From JBHIDJ01 sp046760105 (GTDB taxonomy: Bacteria; Pseudomonadota; Gammaproteobacteria; Acidiferrobacterales; SPGG2), in assembly GCA_046760105.1 (NCBI GenBank), contig JBHIDJ010000064.1, forward strand, positions 1 to 16,288: 16,288 bases of DNA, in the 5' to 3' direction. Made by a program: the position numbers and the translations under genes. The notes beneath the pieces were generated by a model. The model saw only the letters and a program-made list of their open reading frames with translations, was not told where the DNA came from and did not search any database. Of this stretch, positions 1-5,761 are shown piece after piece; position 1 is the stretch's first letter, and the number at the start of each line of letters is the position of its first letter.

Positions 1-2
1 TG

Positions 3-53
3 GGAACTTTGGCCGAAACCAAAGTTCCTCGTCGTGCGGGGGCGAAACCCCGC
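3..53. other. Two adjacent hairpins with near-identical loops, downstream of rdgB
   Basis: Bases 3-12 pair perfectly with 19-28 (10 bp, loop CCGAAA). Seven bases later, 36-41 pair with 48-53 (6 bp, loop GCGAAA). The two apices are near-copies of one another, GGCCGAAACC at 11-20 and GGGCGAAACC at 40-49, a period of 29 bases. The element lies just past the stop of rdgB, so on the minus strand it could end or stabilise the kinase-phosphatase-rph-rdgB transcript. No T-run follows either stem, so it is not a textbook intrinsic terminator. It may continue beyond the window edge. The structure is plain in the sequence; its role is unknown. Confidence 0.55.
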
Positions 54-96
54 TATTAGATGATCGCGCAAGGGGACACCTTAGAGATGCAGACTT

Positions 97-699
97 TTAA
101 CCTCGGCTTGACCGCAATGCGTTGACTAACTTTCGCAGTGCCTGACCGCGGTGGCTTAGTTGATTCTTGACTTCCGGCGGTAGCTCCGCGGCGGAGCAAT
201 TGTGTGTCGGGACGAAGAAGACAGGATCGTAGCCGAAACCGCTTTTGCCTTTGGGTTCGAACAGGATGCAGCCTTCCCAGGTACCCTGGCAGATAATCGG
301 CGTGGGGTCGTGCGTGTGCCGAAGGTAGATCGCTACACATTGAAAACGGGCCGTGCGCCGTTCTTCCGGAACCTCAGCAAGCTCTGTTAGCAGCTTATCT
401 ACATTGGCCTTGTCAGAGCTGCCGCTGCCGGCATACCGAGCGGAGTGGATACCGGGTGCACCATTCAGCGCATCAACCTCGAGACCGGAGTCATCGGCGA
501 TGGCGGGGAGTCTGGTCTGGTGCGAGGCGTTCCGCGCCTTGAAGATGGCGTTTTCTACAAACGTAAGCCCCGTTTCCTCGATATCGCTGACGTTAAACTC
601 GCTCTGTGGTACTACTGTCAGCCTTAAGTCGCCTAGAAGTTGGGCAATCTCACGCACCTTGCCGGGGTTGTTGCTGGCAAGGACGATTCGCGTGCTCAT
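97..699 (-). CDS. rdgB: XTP/dITP pyrophosphatase (RdgB/HAM1 family)
   Basis: This cytoplasmic house-cleaning enzyme hydrolyses XTP, dITP and ITP to the monophosphate and pyrophosphate, which keeps deaminated purines out of DNA and RNA. The 200-residue product is close to the usual length (E. coli 197). Family signatures are all present: the nucleotide-binding N-terminus with SNNPGK (9-14), FVENA with E49-N50, the acidic metal-site motif ADDSGLEVDAL (68-78), FGYDPVF (155-161) and the C-terminal SHRG (182-185). Its ATG overlaps the stop of rph as ATGA, so the two are very likely translationally coupled, an arrangement common in gammaproteobacteria. Family assignment is firm. Confidence 0.96.
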   Translation of the reverse strand: MSTRIVLASNNPGKVREIAQLLGDLRLTVVPQSEFNVSDIEETGLTFVENAIFKARNASHQTRLPAIADDSGLEVDALNGAPGIHSARYAGSGSSDKANVDKLLTELAEVPEERRTARFQCVAIYLRHTHDPTPIICQGTWEGCILFEPKGKSGFGYDPVFFVPTHNCSAAELPPEVKNQLSHRGQALRKLVNALRSSRG

Positions 700-1418
700 C
701 CGCTCATGCCAAGCGCTTGGCGCTGGTGCTGAAAGAGCTCATTTATTCCACTTTGCGCCAGCTCTGTCATGGCAAGCATCTGCTCAATGCTGAAGGCTGT
801 ACCCTCCGCCGTGCCCTGAATCTCAATAAAGCGGCCGTTATCTTCCATGACAAAGTTCATGTCGGTTTCCGCATTGGAGTCTTCTGCGTAGTCGAGGTCC
901 AGTATTGCCTCACCATTGTAGATGCCCGTGGATACCGACGCGACGAGATGGCGAAACGGGTCGGCCTCCATGAGTCCCTCTTCTCGCAAAGAGTTAATAG
1001 CATCTACGAGCGCCACGCAGCCGCCGGTCACCGAGGCGGTGCGAGTGCCGCCGTCCGCCTGTATGACATCACAGTCGACCGTGAACGTACGTTCACCGAG
1101 CAGGTGGAGGTCCACGGCCGCGCGCAGTGCGCGGCCGATAAGGCGTTGGATCTCCATGGTGCGTCCGCCCTGCCTTCCCCGCGCGGCCTCGCGCGGCATG
1201 CGCTCAGACGTGGACCGCGGCAGCATTCCGTACTCCGCTGTGATCCAGCCCCTGCCCGTGCCCTTCAAGAAATTGGGCACCCTATCTTCCACGCTGACTG
1301 TACAAACGGCTCGCGTATCGCCGAACTCGATCAGCACCGAGCCTTCCGCATGGCGCGTGTAGCCGCGGGTTATCCGGATTTCACGTAACTGGTCATGCCG
1401 ACGTCCGCTGGGCCGCAT
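696..1418 (-). CDS. rph: Ribonuclease PH
   Basis: RNase PH is a phosphorolytic 3'-5' exoribonuclease that trims the 3' ends of tRNA precursors and some other RNAs, using phosphate and releasing nucleoside diphosphates; it acts as a ring-shaped hexamer in the cytoplasm. The 240-residue product is full length. Visible signatures are the N-terminal RPSGR, the GRQGGRTMEIQRLIGR segment (81-96) with Arg86, the phosphate-binding GGTRTA (123-128), and a GEAILDLDYAEDS segment carrying the acidic catalytic residues, followed by DMNFVM. The gene is intact, unlike the frameshifted rph of E. coli K-12 MG1655. It precedes rdgB with a 4-base overlap and has a candidate promoter of its own in the 145-base gap after the phosphatase gene. 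Confidence 0.97.
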   Translation of the reverse strand: MRPSGRRHDQLREIRITRGYTRHAEGSVLIEFGDTRAVCTVSVEDRVPNFLKGTGRGWITAEYGMLPRSTSERMPREAARGRQGGRTMEIQRLIGRALRAAVDLHLLGERTFTVDCDVIQADGGTRTASVTGGCVALVDAINSLREEGLMEADPFRHLVASVSTGIYNGEAILDLDYAEDSNAETDMNFVMEDNGRFIEIQGTAEGTAFSIEQMLAMTELAQSGINELFQHQRQALGMSG

Positions 1419-1483
1419 TGGTCAAAGTTTGCAGTTTATCTATTGGGCGTGTGTGACGTGGGTTTGGTGGAGTCCGCAACCTG

Positions 1484-1512
1484 ATTCTAGCAAAAAGGCA
1501 AAGACTGCTCAG
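1484..1512 (-). promoter_or_regulatory. Candidate sigma-70 promoter for rph-rdgB
   Basis: On the minus strand a -10-like TAGAAT (plus-strand 1484-1489) lies 17 bases downstream of CTGAGC (1507-1512), which keeps only the central TGA of TTGACA. It is about 65 bases upstream of the rph start, in the gap between the phosphatase stop and rph, so rph-rdgB could be transcribed apart from the kinase-phosphatase pair. Inference from motif and spacing only. Confidence 0.4.
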
Positions 1513-1563
1513 GCGAACCCGTGGTCGTGGTTGTTCAGGAGATCGCGCTACCGGAAATCGCCC

Positions 1564-2544
1564 CTATTTTCGTTCGAGCTTTTTCATATAGTTTTCCAGT
1601 TCTTCCAGCTCGGCTTCATATGATTTTTTCTTGGTTCTCGGCTTCGGCGCTGGTGTCGTTGCTTTCACCACCGGCTCTTTAGGCCGTGAGCTTTTTCTTT
1701 TCTTACGCGCTTTCTTAACAAGCATCTTGTTTTTGGCGATTTCCCAGAGCGCATCCTGATCAACGTTCATCATCTGGTTGGCCTGCAACGGCATGGTCGT
1801 TGGCGCAGAGTCTCTCCAGCGCAGGCCGATCGCACTCACGTTGTCACACACGCCACGCCGTCTGTCCTCAGCTTCCATCGCCATTTCCTCGAGGGCTTCG
1901 TCCAAAGAATCGAAGTCCAGGTAGTCCGCCAGCTCTTCCGTCGAAAATGCCTCCCAGAGACCATCGGTACACAAGAGCAGGACGTCACCATGTTGTAACG
2001 CCGTTTCCTCGCCAATGCTGATGGTCGGTTTGACCGGGCCCCCGACGCATTTTAATAGGCGGCTTTTTTCCGGGTGGCTTAACATCTCCTCTTCCGTAAG
2101 TACGCCATCCGCCCGCAGGCGCTCGGTGGCGGTGTGGTCAAGCGTGCGCGTGACTACTTGGTCGTTTCGAAAAAGGTAGAGTCGGCTGTCGCCAACGTGT
2201 GCCCAATAGGCGTAACCGTCTTGTACGAGGCACAGCACGCAGGTAGTGCGTGGCTCAATCGGCGGATCGTGCGCCTTGGCCTCCAGAAGGATTGCATTGT
2301 GGGCCTGCAAGATGGTCAGCGCGAGAAATGCGGACGGCTGCTCGATGGCCGGTTGCTTTATTCGCTCGAAGGCACGAATTGCTGTTTGCGTCAATACCTG
2401 AGCCGCAAGCTCCCCGCCGGCGTGCCCGCCGAGGCCGTCGGCCACAGCCATCAGCACGGCGTTTTCACGCTCGGAATACGCAATCCGATCCTCATTTGTC
2501 CGGCGCGAGCCCGGTGAGCTATGTCGCGCGAGTTCGTATTTCAT
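1564..2544 (-). CDS. PP2C-family Ser/Thr protein phosphatase with basic C-terminal tail
   Basis: This is a metal-dependent phosphatase predicted to remove phosphate from Ser/Thr residues, most likely as the partner of the kinase encoded just upstream. Of 326 residues, about 1-245 form the PP2C domain, with the metal-site motifs in order: TNEDR (16-20), VADGLGGHAGGE (34-45), HVGDSR (116-121), LLCTDGLWE (near 190-199) and CDN near 232. No membrane segment or signal peptide is seen. Residues from about 270 on form an unusual Lys/Arg/Pro-rich tail (KKARKKRK and similar) ending in a short Glu/Lys helix that may be coiled coil; I do not recognise a function for it. The ATG was chosen because the domain begins immediately; no good ribosome site precedes it, so coupling to the kinase 9 bases upstream is plausible. 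Confidence 0.9.
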   Translation of the reverse strand: MKYELARHSSPGSRRTNEDRIAYSERENAVLMAVADGLGGHAGGELAAQVLTQTAIRAFERIKQPAIEQPSAFLALTILQAHNAILLEAKAHDPPIEPRTTCVLCLVQDGYAYWAHVGDSRLYLFRNDQVVTRTLDHTATERLRADGVLTEEEMLSHPEKSRLLKCVGGPVKPTISIGEETALQHGDVLLLCTDGLWEAFSTEELADYLDFDSLDEALEEMAMEAEDRRRGVCDNVSAIGLRWRDSAPTTMPLQANQMMNVDQDALWEIAKNKMLVKKARKKRKSSRPKEPVVKATTPAPKPRTKKKSYEAELEELENYMKKLERK

Positions 2545-2553
2545 ATTAATGCG

Positions 2554-3516
2554 TTACCGATTCCAAGGTAGCATCGTACGCAGTCGTTCGAGGTATCCCT
2601 CGCGTTCGTCTTCCATGCCTGCAACCCAACTGCGGTTGAGGAAGTCCAATAACTCCTGAACGCTCTGCGGACGGTCTGCATAATTCATCTGCAAGCACCA
2701 ATCGACCGCTTGCAGGAGCTCCTTCGAATAACGCCGTGCAAACGTTCGCACCGCAGGCTTCAGCGTATCCTTCACTGCACGCTCGGGAGACGGTGGCGGT
2801 GCACGCCCGCTCATGCACGCCCACATGGACGCACCGATCGCGTAAAGATCGGTCCAGGGTCCGACCTCTCCCTGCCGGTGCTGCTCAACAGGTGCAAACC
2901 CGAGCGTCAGCGTGTGCGGCCCGACCAGTCGCTCCCCTTCCAACGCCATTCTGGCTGCACCGAAATCGAGCAACAGCGGTCTGCCCCCAGGGCGCAGATA
3001 GATGTTTGCCGGTTTGATGTCGAGATGTAGCAGGTTGTTCTTATGAAGTTCCCATAGACCGAGCAGGAGCTGTGGGAATACCCTGCGGATAAATTTTTCG
3101 CTAAGTTTTCCTGAGTGCCGTTTGATATAAGAGCGCAGGTCTTTTCCGCGCTCATAATCCATGACCAGATAGACGGTGTTGTTAGCACGAAAGAAATCGG
3201 TCACATGCACGATATTGGGATGATTGACCTTGGCAAGCGCCGCCGCCTCGTCGAAAAAGCGCTTAATGCCCTTGCGAAACGTCGTCGACGACTCCCCCGA
3301 TATGCTCTCGACACTCGCATCCTCGAGTCGCTTGGCTTGATCGAGCGGCAGATATTCCTTAATGGCGACCTTCTGCTCGGTGTTTACATCGGTTGCGAGA
3401 TACACGATGCTGAAGCCGCCACCAGCGATCGTTTTTTCGATGCGATAGCCGTGCAGCTCGAAGCCCTTGGGAAGAGCAGCGGCTTCCTTCAGGGGTTCGT
3501 GAGTACTCGTAACCAT
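2554..3516 (-). CDS. Eukaryotic-like Ser/Thr protein kinase (non-RD type, soluble)
   Basis: A Hanks-type protein kinase of 320 residues, essentially just the catalytic domain. Motifs in order: glycine loop AGGGFSIVY (31-39), ATP lysine K53 in VAIKEY, helix-C glutamate E90, catalytic loop HLDIKPANI (164-172; D166, K168, N171), DFG (184-186), a TLGFAPVEQ segment (204-212) in the APE region, helix-F D223, and R282. All catalytic residues are present, so it should be active. The usual HRD Arg is Leu (HLD), making it a non-RD kinase that may not need activation-loop phosphorylation. There is no transmembrane or sensor domain. ATG 3516 is preferred over the TTG at 3558, which adds 14 non-domain residues. 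The PP2C gene follows after 9 bases. Substrates are unknown. Confidence 0.92.
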   Translation of the reverse strand: MVTSTHEPLKEAAALPKGFELHGYRIEKTIAGGGFSIVYLATDVNTEQKVAIKEYLPLDQAKRLEDASVESISGESSTTFRKGIKRFFDEAAALAKVNHPNIVHVTDFFRANNTVYLVMDYERGKDLRSYIKRHSGKLSEKFIRRVFPQLLLGLWELHKNNLLHLDIKPANIYLRPGGRPLLLDFGAARMALEGERLVGPHTLTLGFAPVEQHRQGEVGPWTDLYAIGASMWACMSGRAPPPSPERAVKDTLKPAVRTFARRYSKELLQAVDWCLQMNYADRPQSVQELLDFLNRSWVAGMEDEREGYLERLRTMLPWNR

Positions 3517-3531
3517 GGTTATCGTGTTTGA

Positions 3532-3545
3532 CCCTCGATCGAGGG
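3532..3545. promoter_or_regulatory. 14-bp perfect palindrome in the kinase leader
   Basis: CCCTCGATCGAGGG is a perfect palindrome ending 15 bases upstream of the kinase ATG. It could be an operator for a dimeric regulator, or, in RNA, a short hairpin holding the only GAGG-like sequence near the start. No regulator is recognised. Confidence 0.35.
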
Positions 3546-3695
3546 GTGTCCCGCCCAAGATAGACTCAAAACGAGCAAAATCCGTCTGTGCTATTTTTTA
3601 ATCAGGTATCAACCACACCCTTGCGGTCACCCGCGGAGTGGCCATCACGCGCTCAGCTTCTGGGACCTATCGTGGCGGTGCCGACGCGTAATTCC

Positions 3696-3725
3696 TTATT
3701 ACCATTATGAAACATAGCTTAAAAT
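3696..3725 (+). promoter_or_regulatory. Candidate promoter for yicC
   Basis: TAAAAT (3720-3725) matches the -10 consensus at five of six positions. TTATTA (3696-3701), a poor -35, lies 18 bases upstream. The site is about 80 bases before yicC, in the 290-base space between the divergent kinase and yicC genes. A strong ribosome site, GGGAGGA at 3796-3802, sits 4 bases before the yicC ATG. Motif-based inference only. Confidence 0.35.
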
Positions 3726-3806
3726 GAAGAAACTGGCGATAGACCGCGGCCCCGGTCGACGGGTTCGCGGGCGCTGCTGGGCCCAATTATCCGCCGGGAG
3801 GACGCT

Positions 3807-4673
3807 ATGGCACGTAGTATGACCGCATTCGCTCGCCGAGACGCGGACACCCAATGGGGCAGCCTCACGTGGGAGCTGCGGTCCGTTAATCACCGTTATC
3901 TGGAAGTTACACCGAGACTTCCCGATGAGTTGCGCACCCTCGAACCACAGGTTCGCAACCTTATAAATCAGCACCTTTCACGTGGAAAAGTCGATTGCAC
4001 TCTTAGGTTTTACCCTAAGGATCTCGCCGCGGTGGAGCCTGAGCTGAACCAAAGTCTCATTGAGAGGATCGTGGAGATCGCCGAACAGATCCGCGAGACA
4101 GCGGTCAGCGCGTCTGCGCTGCGGGTAATCGATGTGCTGCGTTGGCCAGGGGTATTGAGAACCGCGGAAGTGGATGTGGACACGTTGGGCCAGGTCGCCT
4201 TGGAGCTGCTTGCACAGGCGTTGAACGAGCTTGTGCAGACTCGATGCCGTGAGGGCGAACGCACGGGGGCAATCATCGAGCAGCGCCTCGATGCCACGCG
4301 GGAGCGCGTAGCAGAGATCAGGAATGCATTGCCGGATGTGCGAGAGAATTTCCGCCAGCGTTTGCTTGAACGACTGGCGGAGGTCAAGCAGGAACTGGAT
4401 CCCGCGAGGCTCGAACAGGAGATTGTGCTGTTCGCACAAAAAACCGATGTTGAGGAGGAATTAGACCGTCTGCAGACGCACACCGAGGAAGTCCAACGTG
4501 TGCTGCGAACCGACGGGCAGATCGGCCGACGTCTGGATTTTTTGATGCAGGAGCTCAACCGCGAGGCCAATACCCTTGCTGCGAAGGCTGCGGATCTGCG
4601 TGCTACCAACGGCGCAATCGAGTTGAAGGTGTTGGTCGAACAAATGCGCGAACAGGTTCAGAATATTGAATAA
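3807..4673 (+). CDS. yicC: YicC family endoribonuclease-like protein
   Basis: Matches E. coli YicC over its full length (288 against 287 residues). The family is linked to RNA turnover; E. coli YicC has been reported as an endoribonuclease acting on small RNA. The N-terminal YicC-like domain opens MARSMTAFARRD and continues with WELRSVNHRYLE and LSRGKVDCTLR. The C-terminal DUF1732 region carries QKTDVEEELDRLQTH, GRRLDFLMQELNREANTL and the closing AIELKVLVEQMREQVQNIE. The start is secured by GGGAGGA four bases upstream. It leads the yicC-gmk-rpoZ-spoT run, a common gammaproteobacterial order. Family identity is firm; the biochemical role here is inferred from homologues. Confidence 0.95.
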   Translation: MARSMTAFARRDADTQWGSLTWELRSVNHRYLEVTPRLPDELRTLEPQVRNLINQHLSRGKVDCTLRFYPKDLAAVEPELNQSLIERIVEIAEQIRETAVSASALRVIDVLRWPGVLRTAEVDVDTLGQVALELLAQALNELVQTRCREGERTGAIIEQRLDATRERVAEIRNALPDVRENFRQRLLERLAEVKQELDPARLEQEIVLFAQKTDVEEELDRLQTHTEEVQRVLRTDGQIGRRLDFLMQELNREANTLAAKAADLRATNGAIELKVLVEQMREQVQNIE

Positions 4674-4748
4674 CGGCAGTAGCTAGTAGCAGGCAGCCGT
4701 TTTTTGTGTAAGCGAAGCGCTTTTCCTCGCTACTAGCTACTCGCTACT
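4672..4748. repeat. GCTACT-type inverted repeat between yicC and gmk
   Basis: AGTAGCTAGTAGC (4678-4690) is the exact reverse complement of GCTACTAGCTACT (4729-4741), and a further CGCTACT copy ends at 4748, eight bases before the gmk ATG. The loop side contains TTTTCCTCGCTACT (4721-4734), found again before recG at 8481-8494, so the two are members of one family. At the left edge AACGGC (4672-4677) can pair with GCCGTT (4696-4701) before a run of six T, which could act as a weak terminator after yicC. No Shine-Dalgarno-like sequence remains between the repeat and gmk. Confidence 0.8.
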
Positions 4749-4756
4749 GAATTACT

Positions 4757-5368
4757 ATGAAACCTGGAAAACTGTTTATCCTCTCAGCACCATCCGGCGC
4801 TGGCAAAACCTCTCTTGCCAAGGCTTTGGTCGAGTCAATGCCAAACCTAGCGGTATCGGTGTCGCACACAACACGGCAGCGGCGTCCCGGCGAGCAGCAC
4901 GGTGTCGATTACTATTTCGTCGACCAACAGGAATTTGAGGCGATGGTCAAGGCGGGACGTTTCCTCGAGCACGCTCATGTTTTTGGCAACTATTACGGTA
5001 CCTCGCGCGATACCGTCGAGCAGCTGCTCCAACAAGGTAAGGACGTCGCCTTAGATATCGACTGGCAAGGCGCGCGTGCCATCAAGAAGCACATGCCGCA
5101 GGCACGGGGTGTCTTTATCTTGCCGCCGTCTCGCGCTGCGCTCGAGGATCGACTTGGTCGCCGGGGGCAAGACTCACAAGCGGTAATTGATCGGCGCATG
5201 CACGATGCTGTGTCTGAGATGCAGCACTATACCGAGTTCGATTACGTCGTGCTCAACGACAACTTTGACGCGGCGTTGGCGGATCTCAAAGCCATTGTGC
5301 AGGGAGAGCTCGGCCGCGTGCGACCGGTAGACGCGGATGTTATTAGAGCGCTTTTGCACGATTGCTAG
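4757..5368 (+). CDS. gmk: Guanylate kinase
   Basis: Guanylate kinase transfers phosphate from ATP to GMP or dGMP to give GDP or dGDP, an essential step toward GTP, dGTP and ppGpp. The 203-residue protein is the usual length. It has the P-loop APSGAGKTS (11-19, K17), the GMP-binding segment SHTTRQRRPGE followed by GVDYYFV, the HVFGNYYGTSR region, DIDWQGA, and the lid with LGRRGQDS. The start is the ATG just before KLFILSAPSGAGKT; it lacks a clear ribosome site because a palindromic repeat ends eight bases upstream. Gmk feeds guanine nucleotides to the SpoT pathway encoded downstream. Confidence 0.97.
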   Translation: MKPGKLFILSAPSGAGKTSLAKALVESMPNLAVSVSHTTRQRRPGEQHGVDYYFVDQQEFEAMVKAGRFLEHAHVFGNYYGTSRDTVEQLLQQGKDVALDIDWQGARAIKKHMPQARGVFILPPSRAALEDRLGRRGQDSQAVIDRRMHDAVSEMQHYTEFDYVVLNDNFDAALADLKAIVQGELGRVRPVDADVIRALLHDC

Positions 5369-5381
5369 AAAAGCCTATACT
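5353..5381 (+). promoter_or_regulatory. Candidate internal promoter for rpoZ-spoT
   Basis: TTTGCA (5353-5358), inside the last codons of gmk, is separated by 17 bases from TATACT (5376-5381), with four and five matches to the -35 and -10 consensus. It lies about 75 bases upstream of rpoZ and would let rpoZ-spoT be transcribed independently of yicC-gmk. Motif and spacing only. Confidence 0.45.
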
Positions 5382-5455
5382 TAATATGTAAAATAGGTCG
5401 TTCGCGGCGGAAGCTCGCATGTTCCGATGACAGCTAACTCAGTTTGAGGTGAGGA

Positions 5456-5761
5456 ATGGCCCGTATTACCGTGGAAGATTGTTTGAGAAACGTGGATAAC
5501 CGTTTTCAGTTGGTGCTGGTCGCGAGTAAGCGCGCGCGGCAGTTGATGACCGGTGCAGAGTCCTGTGTACCTAAGGAAAATGACAAACCCACCGTGCTTG
5601 CGCTTCGCGAGATTGCCGGTGGATTTGTGACCAGCGCCATTCTGGATGAGACCGCCGCGCAACCCGATCTAGAAGGCGATGACTACACAGCCGAGCAGAT
5701 CCAGACAGCCGAGATCCAACCTGAGTCGTCCGACGAGCAGCAAGTCAACGACTCCGCGTGA
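5456..5761 (+). CDS. rpoZ: RNA polymerase omega subunit
   Basis: Omega binds the beta-prime subunit, helps assemble RNA polymerase, and contributes to one ppGpp-binding site in E. coli. The 101-residue product begins MARITVEDCL, then has the NRFQLVLVASKRARQL segment and the ENDKPTVLALREIAGG core typical of the family; the acidic tail is a little longer than in E. coli (91 residues). GAGGTGAGG directly upstream supports the start. Its stop overlaps an ATG as TGATG, the usual coupling to spoT, but that ATG is not in the spoT frame (see spoT). Confidence 0.95.
   Translation: MARITVEDCLRNVDNRFQLVLVASKRARQLMTGAESCVPKENDKPTVLALREIAGGFVTSAILDETAAQPDLEGDDYTAEQIQTAEIQPESSDEQQVNDSA

Noticed and set aside
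606..1388. Long plus-strand open frame opposite rph
   Set aside because: It is the antisense shadow of a clearly conserved rph; its protein has no recognisable motif and no ribosome site.
3517..3558. TTG start extending the kinase by 14 residues
   Set aside because: The extension runs through the palindrome, is not domain-like, and an ATG with normal placement exists at 3516.
4010..4609. 199-codon minus-strand open frame within yicC
   Set aside because: Very Ser/Arg-rich product, typical of the reverse frame of a GC-rich gene; yicC is firmly identified on the other strand.
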